Source: Hoeflea_A sp965249925 (GTDB taxonomy: Bacteria > Pseudomonadota > Alphaproteobacteria > Rhizobiales > Rhizobiaceae). Taken from it: 64,000 nt of DNA. A model generated the notes under the pieces. The model was not told where the DNA came from. It made no database searches and saw only the letters and a program-made list of their open reading frames with translations. The translations under genes and the position numbers were made by a program. Each line of letters begins with the position of its first letter. The stretch's first letter is position 1. Of this stretch, positions 8,530 to 17,236 are shown piece by piece. Location of the stretch: the NCBI GenBank assembly GCA_965249925.1, contig OZ252260.1, forward strand, positions 4,340,001 through 4,404,000, read 5' to 3'.

Positions 8530-8805
8530 ATGCGATCCACCTCTGAGGCAACCCGCTTCCGCAAAGACCTCAAACGCTGCCGCAAGCGCGGGTGCGATAT
8601 CAGCAAATTGAAGAACATCGTCGCCCTCCTGGCGAATGATCAACCGCTGCCCAAATCGTGCCGGCCGCACAAACTTATCGGGGAATACAGCACTTGTTGG
8701 GAATGCCATATCGCTCCCGATTGGCTGCTGATCTATGAGCTCGTCGACGACGCAAACGCGCTCATTCTGGTACGTACCGGCACGCATGCCGACCTGTTTA
8801 AGTGA
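8530..8805 (+). CDS. yafQ: YafQ-family ribosome-dependent mRNA endonuclease toxin
   Basis: A 91-residue RelE-superfamily toxin very close in plan to E. coli YafQ. The residues needed for mRNA cleavage in YafQ all have counterparts: His47 (RPHKL), His60 and Asp64 (ECHIAPDWLLIYE), His86 and Phe90 (GTHADLF). It would cut mRNA in the ribosomal A site when freed from DinJ. It lies 6 bases after dinJ in the same operon. The gene looks intact, so the pair is probably functional and may stabilise this region. Confidence 0.92.
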   Translation: MRSTSEATRFRKDLKRCRKRGCDISKLKNIVALLANDQPLPKSCRPHKLIGEYSTCWECHIAPDWLLIYELVDDANALILVRTGTHADLFK

Positions 8806-8865
8806 CAGTTCGGCAGTCCTAATCCTCGCCGTCCCCTTTCAGCATTCTGCACAAGCAGTTGCATG

Positions 8866-9270
8866 CTAATTGGTCGCTGCCAGCCCTTTGTCCATCAGGC
8901 CTTTGATGGCGTTGGTGCTGGTGCCGGCGACGATACGGCCGAGTTCCTGGTTGCCGCGCAGAACCAACAGGGTCGAGCGGCGCGGAATATTGCGCGAAGT
9001 CGTCACGGCGTGATTGCGGTAGTCGTCCCAATCGACCCGTACGAACACCATGGCGCGGTTGTATGCCGGGTTCTCGGCCCGCAGGGCGGCGATCACCCGT
9101 TCCTGCCGGGCGCAGGTGGAGCACCAGTCCGCGGCGTAGTCGACGAAAACGGTCTGGCCCCTGGCCAGCGCCTTGTCGATGAGCCCGGGTTTGTAGGTGA
9201 GGGTTTCAGCAGCCAGTGCGGGAAAAGCGGCAAGTGTCAGCGCAAGGCCAAGGAAACTGCGTCGAATCAT
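8866..9270 (-). CDS. Periplasmic thioredoxin-like protein (DsbD gamma-like)
   Basis: A 134-residue protein with a Sec signal peptide (residues 1-20, cleavage after ALA) and a thioredoxin fold with the active site WCSTC (Cys50, Cys53) inside the phrase DYAADWCSTCARQE, which resembles the C-terminal domain of DsbD. It lies 13 bases downstream of a CcdA-type gene, so the pair probably acts as a split DsbD: CcdA carries electrons across the membrane and this protein uses them to reduce periplasmic disulfides. Its targets are unknown; the divergent sulfite dehydrogenase genes are cytoplasmic, so cytochrome c maturation or oxidative stress protection is as likely. Confidence 0.85.
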   Translation of the reverse strand: MIRRSFLGLALTLAAFPALAAETLTYKPGLIDKALARGQTVFVDYAADWCSTCARQERVIAALRAENPAYNRAMVFVRVDWDDYRNHAVTTSRNIPRRSTLLVLRGNQELGRIVAGTSTNAIKGLMDKGLAATN

Positions 9271-9283
9271 GCGTGTGTCCTCC

Positions 9284-9994
9284 TTAAAGTGAAACGGAAA
9301 GATCCTGAAACCAGAGCGGCAGGTTATGGATCGCCCAGGCTTCGATCAGGTGATGCAGGCCCAACAGAATCATCGCACCCACGGCAATAAACAGCACGCC
9401 GATCATCGGTTTCGACCGGTGCGAAAAACTGCGCAACCCGTCGGAGCGCAGAACACGGCCGGCGCCGTAGCCGAGCCCAATGATGAGCGTCGACACGCCG
9501 GCCGCGAAGGCTATCATGATCATTGTCGCACGGCCCAGGCTGCTGCCCTGCGACGCCAGCGCGATGGCACCGCCCAGGGTCGGTCCGATACACGGCGACC
9601 AGACGGCGCCGAGCAGCGTGCCGCCGAGGAACTGGCCGCGCATGCTGGAAAGATCGAGACCATGCATGCGCATGTCGGCGCTCGAGGCGAATCCCGCCGT
9701 TGCCGTCTCGAACTGCCGGCTGAACGCCGGCACGACCAGCACCACTCCGAACAGGATCATCAGCGAAGCGGCGATGGTCGACAGCGTGTTTTGCGTCAGG
9801 CCGATCGTGTGACCGGCCGTTGCCACCAGCATTCCGAAGACGACGAACGACAGGCTCATGCCCAGTGCCAGTGCGATCGGACCGCGGCGGTCGGCAGCCA
9901 GTGCGGACGCCAGGATGATCGGCAGGACCGGCAGCACGCAGGGATTGATCAGGGTCAGCAGACCGGCACCATAGGCAAACAGCAGTTCGATCAA
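9284..9994 (-). CDS. ccdA: CcdA-type transmembrane thiol-disulfide transporter
   Basis: A 236-residue six-helix protein of the CcdA/DsbD-beta family. The two redox cysteines sit in the hallmark motifs NPCVLP (Cys19) and SPCIGP (Cys135). It moves reducing equivalents from cytoplasmic thioredoxin to the periplasm, here most likely to the thioredoxin-like protein encoded directly downstream. The start is taken as the TTG at 9994, which has AAGGA nine bases upstream and gives the standard N-terminus (IELLFAYGAGLLT). The open frame continues to 10324 but that extension is not hydrophobic, has no family resemblance and crosses the divergent promoter region. Confidence 0.87.
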   Translation of the reverse strand: MIELLFAYGAGLLTLINPCVLPVLPIILASALAADRRGPIALALGMSLSFVVFGMLVATAGHTIGLTQNTLSTIAASLMILFGVVLVVPAFSRQFETATAGFASSADMRMHGLDLSSMRGQFLGGTLLGAVWSPCIGPTLGGAIALASQGSSLGRATMIMIAFAAGVSTLIIGLGYGAGRVLRSDGLRSFSHRSKPMIGVLFIAVGAMILLGLHHLIEAWAIHNLPLWFQDLSVSL

Positions 9995-10259
9995 CGGTCC
10001 GGTTCCTTGCTTGCGATCTCGCGTCCAATCATTGTGCTCGATGGCGGTATATATACTGGTGTCGGGAACCGGCCACACACCGGTTTTCACGATCGTGTCA
10101 GATCTGGCCCCCGACTTGCCGCTCGCTGGTCCTCCCCGGTCCTGGGGCACTGCGTCACCATCGCGCATTGCGCTGCCTACCGACCTTGTGTTGGGAAAGA
10201 TATATAATATAGAAGACTCGATGGCCGAAGGATCGGCCTTTGGCCAGGAGGAATGGTGG
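9995..10259. promoter_or_regulatory. Divergent ccdA / soeA control region
   Basis: This 265-base gap separates the ccdA pair (leftward) from soeABC (rightward). Two AT-rich islands stand out: TATATATACT around 10048-10057 and a perfect TATAAT at 10203-10208, only 12 bases before an in-frame ATG at 10221. If transcription starts near 10215, that ATG would have almost no leader, which favours the soeA start at 10260, preceded by AGGAGG at 10246-10251. No convincing -35 hexamer was found 17 bases upstream of TATAAT (CCGACC), so the promoter may need an activator. Confidence 0.45.
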
Positions 10260-13139
10260 ATGGGCGATGGCGGGCACGAATTGAACCTCTCGCCCCACGT
10301 TTCCGACGAGATACGCAAGACCACCTGCTACATGTGCGCCTGTCGCTGCGGCATCAATGTGCACCTGCGCAGCGGTGACGACGGACGTCCGAAGGTGCGC
10401 TACATCGAGGGCAATCGCGATCATCCGATCAATCGCGGCGTGCTCTGTGCCAAGGGCTCGGCCGGTATTATGCAGCATTACTCGCCGGCCCGGCTGAACA
10501 AGCCGCTGTTGCGCATCGGTGAGCGCGGGAAGGGCGCATTTAAGGAAATCGAGTGGGATGAGGCGCTGTCGCTTGCGACCGACTGGCTGGGCGAAGTGCG
10601 AATGCGTGACCCGAAACGCCTGGCGTTTTTCACCGGGCGCGACCAGAGCCAGTCGCTGACCGGCTGGTGGGCGCAGCAATATGGCACACCCAACTTCGCC
10701 GCCCATGGCGGTTTCTGCTCGGTCAACATGGCCGCCGGCGGCATCTACACCTTTGGCGGCGCTTTCTGGGAATTCGGCTCGCCCGACTGGGAACGCACGC
10801 AGCTCTTCCTGATTTTCGGTGTGGCTGAGGACCATGACTCGAATCCCATCAAGTTGGGCTTGGCGCGGTTGAAGGAACGCGGCGTCAAGGTGATTGGGGT
10901 CAATCCGGTGCGCACCGGCTACAACGCCGTCGCCGACGAATGGGTGGGTATCACACCGGGCACGGACGGCCTGTTTGTGCTCGCGCTGGTGCACGAACTG
11001 TTGCGTGCCGGCAAGGTCGATGTCGACTATTTGCTGCGCTACACCAACGCGCCGTGGCTCGTCATCGACGATGCGGGCAGTGCCGATCACGGCTTGTTCG
11101 TGCGCGGCGAAACCGGCGTGGAGCTGGTTTTCGACCGCCGCAGGCAAAGCCTGGTGCCCTACAAAGAAGCGGGGACATCGGCCGCGCTCAAGGGGCGGGT
11201 GACACTTGCAGATGGCCGTACCGCCAGACCAGTCTTCGAACTGTTGGCGGAAAAGTATCTGCAGGCCGACTACGCACCGGAAGCGGTGGCTGACCGGACC
11301 GGCGTATCGGCGATCCAGATACGCCGTATTGCGGCAGAGATCGCCGAGGCGGCGTTCGAACGCGAGATCGTGGTCGACCAGCCATGGACTGACATGCGCG
11401 GCGAACGCCACGACCGCATGGTCGGCCGCCCTGTGTCATTTCACGCCATGCGCGGAATCTCGGCTCATTCCAACGGCTTTCAGACCTGTCGCGCCATCCA
11501 CCTGCTGCAGATTCTCATCGGATCCATCGACTGTCCCGGCGGCTTCCGGTTCAAGCCGCCCTATCCGCGGCCGATCGACGGTCAGCCGACACCGCACGGA
11601 GGCGGCAAGCCGGGCGAACCGTTGCCCGGACCGCATCTGGGGTTCCTGCGCGGCCCCGACGACCTGCTGCTGCAGGAGGACGGGCAGACGGCGCAGCGCA
11701 TCGATAAGGCGTTTTCCTGGGACGCGCCGATGTCGTCGCACGGGCTGATGCATATGGTGATCGCCAACGCCCATGCCGGCGATCCCTACGAGGTCGACGT
11801 GCTGTTCATGTACATGGCCAACATGTCCTGGAATTCGTCGATGAACTCTGGCGGCGTCATGAAGATGCTGGAGGAGAAGGACGCTGAGGGCAATTACCGA
11901 ATCCCCAAGATTATATACGCGGATGCCTATGAATCCGAGATGGTCGCCTACGCCGATCTGGTGCTGCCCGACACCACCTATCTGGAACGGCATGACTGCA
12001 TTTCGCTGCTCGACCGGCCGATTTCCGAACCGGATGCGCTGGCCGATTCGCTACGCTGGCCGGTTGTCGAGCCGGAGACGCAAGGCGAGGGTCGTGACGT
12101 GCGCGGTTTCCAGTCGGTGCTGCTCGATCTCGGCGGCCGGCTGAAGCTGCCGGGCATGGTCGATGATCGCGGCAATCCGCTCTACAAGGATTACGCCGAT
12201 TACATGGTCAATCATCAGCGCCGGCCGGGCGTCGGTCCGCTGGCCGGCTGGCGCGGCGAGAACGGCGACCAGAACGGCCGTGGTGAACCGAATACCCACC
12301 AGATCGACCGCTATATCGAGCATGGCGGCTTTTTCGAGGCCGAAGTGCCGGTGGAAGCGCGCTATTTCAAGCATGCCAACCAGGCGTGGTCCGACTGGGC
12401 CGTCGAAATGGGCCTTCAGGACGGCCCCGTCGAAAATGTGTTCCGGCTCTATCTGGAGCCGTTGCGCCGCTTCCAGCTGGCCGCCGAAGGGCATGGCGAG
12501 CGGCAGCCGCCGGATACCCACCGAGAGCGCTTGAAGCGCTGTTTCGATCCGTTGCCGATCTGGTATCCGCCCTTCGAGGGCGAAGGCGTGGACGAAGCAC
12601 GGTTTCCCTACCACGCCATCACCCAGCGCCCGGCGGCGATGTATCATTCCTGGGGGTCGCAAAACGCCTGGCTGCGCCAGATCCACGGATCGAATCCGCT
12701 TTATGTACCCGGACCGATCTGTGACGCAGCCGGCCTTGAGGACGGTGACTGGGCCTGGGTGATCTCCCATCACGGTCGCATCAAGGTGCCGGTGCAGCGC
12801 ATGGAGGCGGTCAATGAGAAGACGCTTTGGACGTGGAACGCCATCGGCAAGCGGCCGGGTGCCTGGACTCTCGACCCGCAAGCGCCGGAGGCCAGGAAGG
12901 GATTTCTGCTCAACCACCTGATCCATGAACTGCTGCCGCCGAAGTCGGACGGTCTGCGCTGGTCCAATTCCGATCCGATCACCGGCCAGGCCGCCTGGTT
13001 CGACCTGCGGGTGCGGATCGAAAAAGCGCCGCCGGAGGACCATCCGGTCTCGGAGCCGCAATTCGATACGCAGGCCAATGTGCTGCCGGCACCACCGGCC
13101 GAACTGGCATACGGCAAGGAATGGGAGGACGGCGAATGA
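10260..13139 (+). CDS. soeA: Molybdopterin sulfite dehydrogenase subunit SoeA
   Basis: A 959-residue molybdopterin oxidoreductase of the DMSO reductase superfamily. The N-terminal 4Fe-4S cluster motif uses Cys23, Cys26, Cys30 and Cys63 (NRGVLCAKG); the HGGFCSVNM segment offers Cys153 as likely Mo ligand. There is no Tat signal, so the enzyme is cytoplasmic, which separates SoeA from the exported PsrA/PhsA enzymes it otherwise resembles. With SoeB and SoeC it should oxidise sulfite to sulfate and pass electrons to the quinone pool, a common way to handle sulfite from taurine or other sulfonates. The start at 10260 has an AGGAGG box 8 bases upstream; the frame is open further upstream. Other substrates such as thiosulfate or tetrathionate are possible. 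Confidence 0.85.
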   Translation: MGDGGHELNLSPHVSDEIRKTTCYMCACRCGINVHLRSGDDGRPKVRYIEGNRDHPINRGVLCAKGSAGIMQHYSPARLNKPLLRIGERGKGAFKEIEWDEALSLATDWLGEVRMRDPKRLAFFTGRDQSQSLTGWWAQQYGTPNFAAHGGFCSVNMAAGGIYTFGGAFWEFGSPDWERTQLFLIFGVAEDHDSNPIKLGLARLKERGVKVIGVNPVRTGYNAVADEWVGITPGTDGLFVLALVHELLRAGKVDVDYLLRYTNAPWLVIDDAGSADHGLFVRGETGVELVFDRRRQSLVPYKEAGTSAALKGRVTLADGRTARPVFELLAEKYLQADYAPEAVADRTGVSAIQIRRIAAEIAEAAFEREIVVDQPWTDMRGERHDRMVGRPVSFHAMRGISAHSNGFQTCRAIHLLQILIGSIDCPGGFRFKPPYPRPIDGQPTPHGGGKPGEPLPGPHLGFLRGPDDLLLQEDGQTAQRIDKAFSWDAPMSSHGLMHMVIANAHAGDPYEVDVLFMYMANMSWNSSMNSGGVMKMLEEKDAEGNYRIPKIIYADAYESEMVAYADLVLPDTTYLERHDCISLLDRPISEPDALADSLRWPVVEPETQGEGRDVRGFQSVLLDLGGRLKLPGMVDDRGNPLYKDYADYMVNHQRRPGVGPLAGWRGENGDQNGRGEPNTHQIDRYIEHGGFFEAEVPVEARYFKHANQAWSDWAVEMGLQDGPVENVFRLYLEPLRRFQLAAEGHGERQPPDTHRERLKRCFDPLPIWYPPFEGEGVDEARFPYHAITQRPAAMYHSWGSQNAWLRQIHGSNPLYVPGPICDAAGLEDGDWAWVISHHGRIKVPVQRMEAVNEKTLWTWNAIGKRPGAWTLDPQAPEARKGFLLNHLIHELLPPKSDGLRWSNSDPITGQAAWFDLRVRIEKAPPEDHPVSEPQFDTQANVLPAPPAELAYGKEWEDGE

Positions 13140-13879
13140 CCGACCTGCCCGCCACCACCGAAAAAAGCCTCGGGCTCGTCATCGATCTCGACACCTGCGT
13201 CGGCTGTCATGCATGTGTCGTCAACTGCAAGGAATGGAACACCGGCGGCTATGGATCGCCGCTGGGCGACGTCGATCCCTATGGCGACGATCCGAGCGGT
13301 GCCTGGCTCAACCGCATCCACACCTTCGAGGTGACGCCGGCGGACGCCCCGGCATCGATCGTGCATTTCCCGAAATCCTGCCTGCACTGCGCCGACGCCC
13401 CTTGCGTAACCGTCTGCCCGACGGGCGCCAGCTACAAGCGCTCGGAAGACGGCATCGTGCTGGTCGACGAATCGATGTGCATCGGCTGCGGTCTATGCGC
13501 CTGGGCCTGCCCCTATGGCGCCCGGGAGATGGATCCGGTCGAGAATGTTATGAAAAAGTGCACGTTGTGCGTCGACCGTATCTACAACGACAACCTACCG
13601 GAGGAAGACCGGGTGCCGGCCTGTGTACGCACCTGTCCGGCCAATGCGCGGCATTTCGGCGACCTGGCCGATCCGCAGTCGGACGTCTCGCGGCTCGTCG
13701 CCGAACGCGGTGGCTTCGACCTGATGCCTGAGATGGCCACCGCGCCGGTCAACAAATACCTTCCACCGAGGCCGAAAACCCGCCCCGAAAGCGGCGGCGA
13801 GATGGCCGCGTTGCCGGATGCCGAACAGGCCGGCGGATTTCTCGGCTGGCTCGACCGGGCCCTGGACAGGCTGGGGTAA
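13136..13879 (+). CDS. soeB: Iron-sulfur subunit SoeB (four 4Fe-4S clusters)
   Basis: A 247-residue ferredoxin-like subunit overlapping soeA by 4 bases (ATGA). Four cysteine motifs are visible: CVGCHACVVNC (from Cys21), CLHCADAPCVTVCP, CIGCGLCAWACP and CTLC with PACVRTCP, the DmsB/PhsB/SoeB pattern for four 4Fe-4S clusters. It wires electrons from the SoeA molybdenum centre to the membrane subunit SoeC. The last 50 residues, rich in proline and charge, extend past the cluster domain and are less conserved in the family. Confidence 0.9.
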   Translation: MTDLPATTEKSLGLVIDLDTCVGCHACVVNCKEWNTGGYGSPLGDVDPYGDDPSGAWLNRIHTFEVTPADAPASIVHFPKSCLHCADAPCVTVCPTGASYKRSEDGIVLVDESMCIGCGLCAWACPYGAREMDPVENVMKKCTLCVDRIYNDNLPEEDRVPACVRTCPANARHFGDLADPQSDVSRLVAERGGFDLMPEMATAPVNKYLPPRPKTRPESGGEMAALPDAEQAGGFLGWLDRALDRLG

Positions 13880-13885
13880 CCGGCT

Positions 13886-14809
13886 ATGCATCCCGCCATT
13901 TCCGTGATCTTCTTTACCGTGATGTCCGGCGCCGGGTTCGGTCTGATCTCCATGATCGGCATCGGCGTGCCGCTGCCCGATGGCCTTGCCGCGGCCTTCT
14001 TCATTCCGTTGTTGGCCGGTGGCTTGGCGGTGGCGGGGCTGGTCTCCTCGACCTTCCACCTCGGTCGCCCGGAACGCGCGCTGCGCGCTTTCAGCCAGTG
14101 GCGCAGTTCGTGGCTGTCGCGAGAGGGGGTGCTGGCGGTGGTGACGTTGGTCCTGTTCGGCGTCTATACGCTGATCTGGATGATCGCAGGGCATCGGCCA
14201 TTGTGGCTTGGGCTGCCGGTTGCGCTGCTCTCTCTGCTGACGGTCTACGCCACGGCGATGATTTATACCCAGCTGAGGACGGTGCCGCATTGGCACACGG
14301 CGCTCACGCCGCTGTCCTACCTCGGTTTTTCACTGGCTTCCGGCTACCTGCTTTCGACGGCTTTTGGCGCCGCCAGCGGCTCTGGAGCGGTTGCGGCATC
14401 TGTCCTGGCGATTGCCCTGGCCTGGGCCATCAAACTCGCCTGGTGGAACCGGGCACGTACCGCGTCGCTCAAGACCTTCGGGTCGACGCCGGAAACGGCA
14501 ACCGGCCTGGGTTTCATCGGTGACGTGAAGTTGTTTGAGCGTCCGCATACTGGAGAAAACTATCTGACCAAGGAAATGGTTCACGTCATCGGCCGCAAGC
14601 ACGCGGCAAAGCTGCGGATGATCGCCCTGCTGGTCGGCGCGGCGCTTCCCTTTCTGGTCGCTGCGGTGGTGTGGCTTTCCTCGGCATCGCCCCTGTGGCT
14701 GCTCATCGCCTTCGCCGCCCTGTTGGTGGGCCTGTTCGTCGAGCGCTGGCTGTTTTTTGCCGAGGCGAAGCACGCGGTTTCCCTGTACTATGGCCACAGC
14801 GGTGGTTAG
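13886..14809 (+). CDS. soeC: Membrane anchor SoeC (DmsC/NrfD-like quinone-reactive subunit)
   Basis: A 307-residue protein with about eight hydrophobic helices, starting MHPAISVIFFTVMSGAGFG, and the family segment STFHLGRPERALRAFSQWRSSWLSREG of DmsC-type anchors (positions roughly 56-82). It holds SoeAB at the inner membrane and passes electrons to quinone. It begins 6 bases after soeB. The gene order A-B-C with overlaps is that of known soe operons. Confidence 0.88.
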   Translation: MHPAISVIFFTVMSGAGFGLISMIGIGVPLPDGLAAAFFIPLLAGGLAVAGLVSSTFHLGRPERALRAFSQWRSSWLSREGVLAVVTLVLFGVYTLIWMIAGHRPLWLGLPVALLSLLTVYATAMIYTQLRTVPHWHTALTPLSYLGFSLASGYLLSTAFGAASGSGAVAASVLAIALAWAIKLAWWNRARTASLKTFGSTPETATGLGFIGDVKLFERPHTGENYLTKEMVHVIGRKHAAKLRMIALLVGAALPFLVAAVVWLSSASPLWLLIAFAALLVGLFVERWLFFAEAKHAVSLYYGHSGG

Positions 14810-14838
14810 TCTGTGCCTTCCCGGCAACCGCTTTCCCC

Positions 14839-15723
14839 ATGCTCCTCGATCGTCTGGCACCCATACTGTTCGTGCTTTTGTGGTCCACCGGCTGGATATC
14901 CGCCGGGTTCGTCGCACCACATGCCGAGCCGCTGACGTTCCTTGTCGTACGCTACCTGCTGGCTGGACTGGCACTGCTGGTGCTGTGCCTGGTGGCTCGG
15001 GTCGCATGGCCACGTCGGCCGGCCGACTGGGGCCACGCGGTCGTCTCCGGTGTGATGTTGCATGGGATCTATCTGGGCGGTGTCTGGTGGGCCATCGATC
15101 ATGGTGTCCCGACGGCGCTCTCCGGCCTTATCGCCGCGCTGCAGCCGCTGCTGACGGCGATGACCGCGCCGTTTGTCGTGGCAGAGCGGCTCACTCGCCT
15201 GCAATGGCTTGGCATCGTTCTCGGGTTCTGCGGATTGCTGATCGCCATCCTGCCGCGCCTTGCCGGCCTCGAATGGTATGCGCTCTCCGCCGCCGCCATC
15301 CCGATCGGCATCAACATCATTGGCATGATCGGTGTCACATTGGGCACGGTCTACCAAAAGAAGTATCTACAGGCGGCAGACCTGCGCAGCACGGTCCTGC
15401 TGCAATATGTCGGCGCGATCCTGTTCACACTGCCGCTGGCGCTCGCCTTTGAGGACCTGCGCCTGCAATGGAACGCCGAACTGGTGATCGCCATGATCTG
15501 GTCGGTGTTCGGCCTGTCGATCGGCGCCGTTGCGCTCCTGCTCTACGTCATTCGCCGTGGCCAGGTGTCCCGCGCCGCCTCTTTGATCTATCTGGTGCCA
15601 CCGGTCGTCGCCATCCAGGCCTACCTGCTGCTCGGCGACCAATTGACGCTACCAATGGTGGCTGGCACAAGCATTGTCGTTGTCGGTGTGTACCTGACCA
15701 ACCGGTTCGCCAGAACCGCTTGA
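14839..15723 (+). CDS. DMT-superfamily transporter (two EamA domains)
   Basis: A 294-residue, ten-helix transporter of the drug/metabolite superfamily. It has the usual N-terminal LLWSTGWISAGFV helix, and two EamA repeats: the first ends near WLGIVLGFCGLLI, and the second has the YLVPPVVAIQAYLLLGDQL segment before the last helix. It would export a small metabolite or amino acid. It follows soeC by 29 bases on the same strand and may be co-transcribed, but there is no functional tie to sulfite oxidation beyond position. No ribosome site is obvious before the ATG. Confidence 0.85.
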   Translation: MLLDRLAPILFVLLWSTGWISAGFVAPHAEPLTFLVVRYLLAGLALLVLCLVARVAWPRRPADWGHAVVSGVMLHGIYLGGVWWAIDHGVPTALSGLIAALQPLLTAMTAPFVVAERLTRLQWLGIVLGFCGLLIAILPRLAGLEWYALSAAAIPIGINIIGMIGVTLGTVYQKKYLQAADLRSTVLLQYVGAILFTLPLALAFEDLRLQWNAELVIAMIWSVFGLSIGAVALLLYVIRRGQVSRAASLIYLVPPVVAIQAYLLLGDQLTLPMVAGTSIVVVGVYLTNRFARTA

Positions 15724-15895
15724 AATCAGTCGAAAATCCGGTGTGGCGCGGCAATAAACCAAATCACAAATTTCGGCTTCCCACCGGCATTTGTTCGTTT
15801 ATGATTGCGCACAACTTCTCGTATCAACCGGGAAGGATCCGCTTAGACGGAACAACAGCCAGCAAACTGGCTGAACAAATGGGAGAACCTCAAAA

Positions 15896-17104
15896 ATGTT
15901 GCCAAAACTGAAACTGGCGCTCGCGACCTGTGTTGCCGTAGCCGGCCTGACCGGCAATGCCCTGGCCGAAGACGTGAAATTCGGCTTCCTGGGCGGCGTG
16001 ACCGGTCCGATCGAGACGCTTGTGCCGCCAATCATCGACGGAGCCAAGCTGGCGGTGACGCATGTCAACGAGCAGGGCGGCCTGCTTGACGGCAAGACCA
16101 TCGACATGGTGGTTGCCGACACCACCTGCGTGGACGCGACGAAAGCAGCCGATGCGGCTGACCGCATGGTCAATGTCGAAAACGTCGTCGCGATTGTCGG
16201 TGCCCTGTGCTCCGGCGCCACCATCTCGGCCGCCAACAATGCCGGTATTCCCGGTGGCGTGGTGATGATTTCGCCGGCCTCGACGTCGCCGTCGCTCACC
16301 GAGCTCGACGACAAGGGCTTGGTGTTCCGCACCACGACCTCCGATGCGGACCAGGGTGGCGTGCTGGCCCGGCTTGTCCTGCAGGACGGCACCAACAACG
16401 TGGCGGTAAGCTATCTCAACAACGACTATGGCAAACCGTTCTCGGAAGCCTTCGTTTCGGCATTTGAGGCCGGCGGCGGCACCGTGGCGGCTTCGGAGCC
16501 GCATGAGGACGGCAAGGCCGACTACCGAGCGGAACTCGGATCGTTGGCGGGCACCGGTGCTGAAGCGCTGGTCATTCTTGCCTATGGCGACGGGTCGGGA
16601 CAAACAGTCCTGCGCCAGGCCCTGGAGGCCGGCGATTTCGACAAGTTCTACGGTGGTGACGGCATGGTATCGCAGTCCATGGCCGACAACGTTCCGGCCG
16701 CCAAGGGCAAGCTCACCATGACCCGCCCGGGCACGCCCGACATTCCGGGTGCCGATATCTTCAAGGAGATGGCCGGAAAAGCCGGCGTCGATCCGGACGG
16801 CACGTTTGTCGTTAACAGCTATGACGCAGCGTTCCTGCTGGCCCTGGCCGCCGAAAAAGCCGGCAGCGCCGACCGTGCCGGCATCGCCAGCGCCATCCGC
16901 GAAGTGGCCATGGAGCCGGGCGAAGTCATCCTGCCGGGTGAATGGGCCAAGGCCAAGAAAGCGATCGCCGACGGCATGGACATCAACTACGAAGGCGCCG
17001 CTGGCACCCAGGAGTTCGATGAAAACGGTGACGTTTCCGGCATCTACGTGATCTCCATCATCAACGACGATGGCCAGATCGAAAACGTCGGCATGGCCGA
17101 ATAA
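15896..17104 (+). CDS. livK: Branched-chain amino acid-type ABC transporter substrate-binding protein, LivK-like
   Basis: A 402-residue periplasmic binding protein of the Peripla_BP_6/LivJ family. The signal peptide ends at about residue 24 (GNALA-ED), followed by FGFLGGVTGPIETLVPPIIDGAKLAV-type sequence and the VVADTTCVD and GALCSGATISA ligand-pocket segments. It captures an amino acid or similar solute for the livGFHM proteins encoded convergently 1.6 kb away, beyond an insertion sequence. A GGAG box lies 10 bases before the ATG, and a small hairpin (AGCCAG/CTGGCT, 15857-15872) lies in the leader. The separation of livK from its presumed permease operon, tail to tail, is unusual. Confidence 0.92.
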   Translation: MLPKLKLALATCVAVAGLTGNALAEDVKFGFLGGVTGPIETLVPPIIDGAKLAVTHVNEQGGLLDGKTIDMVVADTTCVDATKAADAADRMVNVENVVAIVGALCSGATISAANNAGIPGGVVMISPASTSPSLTELDDKGLVFRTTTSDADQGGVLARLVLQDGTNNVAVSYLNNDYGKPFSEAFVSAFEAGGGTVAASEPHEDGKADYRAELGSLAGTGAEALVILAYGDGSGQTVLRQALEAGDFDKFYGGDGMVSQSMADNVPAAKGKLTMTRPGTPDIPGADIFKEMAGKAGVDPDGTFVVNSYDAAFLLALAAEKAGSADRAGIASAIREVAMEPGEVILPGEWAKAKKAIADGMDINYEGAAGTQEFDENGDVSGIYVISIINDDGQIENVGMAE

Positions 17105-17127
17105 AAAACAGCGCGATCTCGAAAACA

Positions 17128-17151
17128 GGGGCCCGGTGCAAGCCGGGCCCT
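17128..17151 (+). repeat. Left copy of duplicated livK terminator hairpin
   Basis: GGGCCCGG (17129-17136), loop TGCAAG and CCGGGCCC (17143-17150) form a perfect 8-bp stem. The 24 bases 17128-17151 recur at 18662-18685 with one mismatch (C17132 versus T18666), exactly flanking the insertion sequence. This copy has lost its T-run: the next base is the first base of the element. It is best read as one half of a target duplication of the original terminator hairpin. Confidence 0.85.
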
Positions 17152-17163
17152 CAGATTGCTGAC

Positions 17164-17194
17164 AAACCCCGTCATTTTGGCGGGGTTTTTCTTT
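17164..17194 (+). terminator. Inward-facing terminator at the left end of the IS
   Basis: AAACCCCG (17164-17171) pairs with CGGGGTTT (17181-17188) around a 9-base loop, followed by a T-rich run (to about 17194). It begins inside the inverted repeat. Read on the plus strand it would stop livK transcripts entering the element, replacing the terminator the insertion split. Confidence 0.8.
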
Positions 17195-17236
17195 ATTGGA
17201 TCGGATTTGTGGCGTTTGCAGCGTGTTGGGTCTGCC

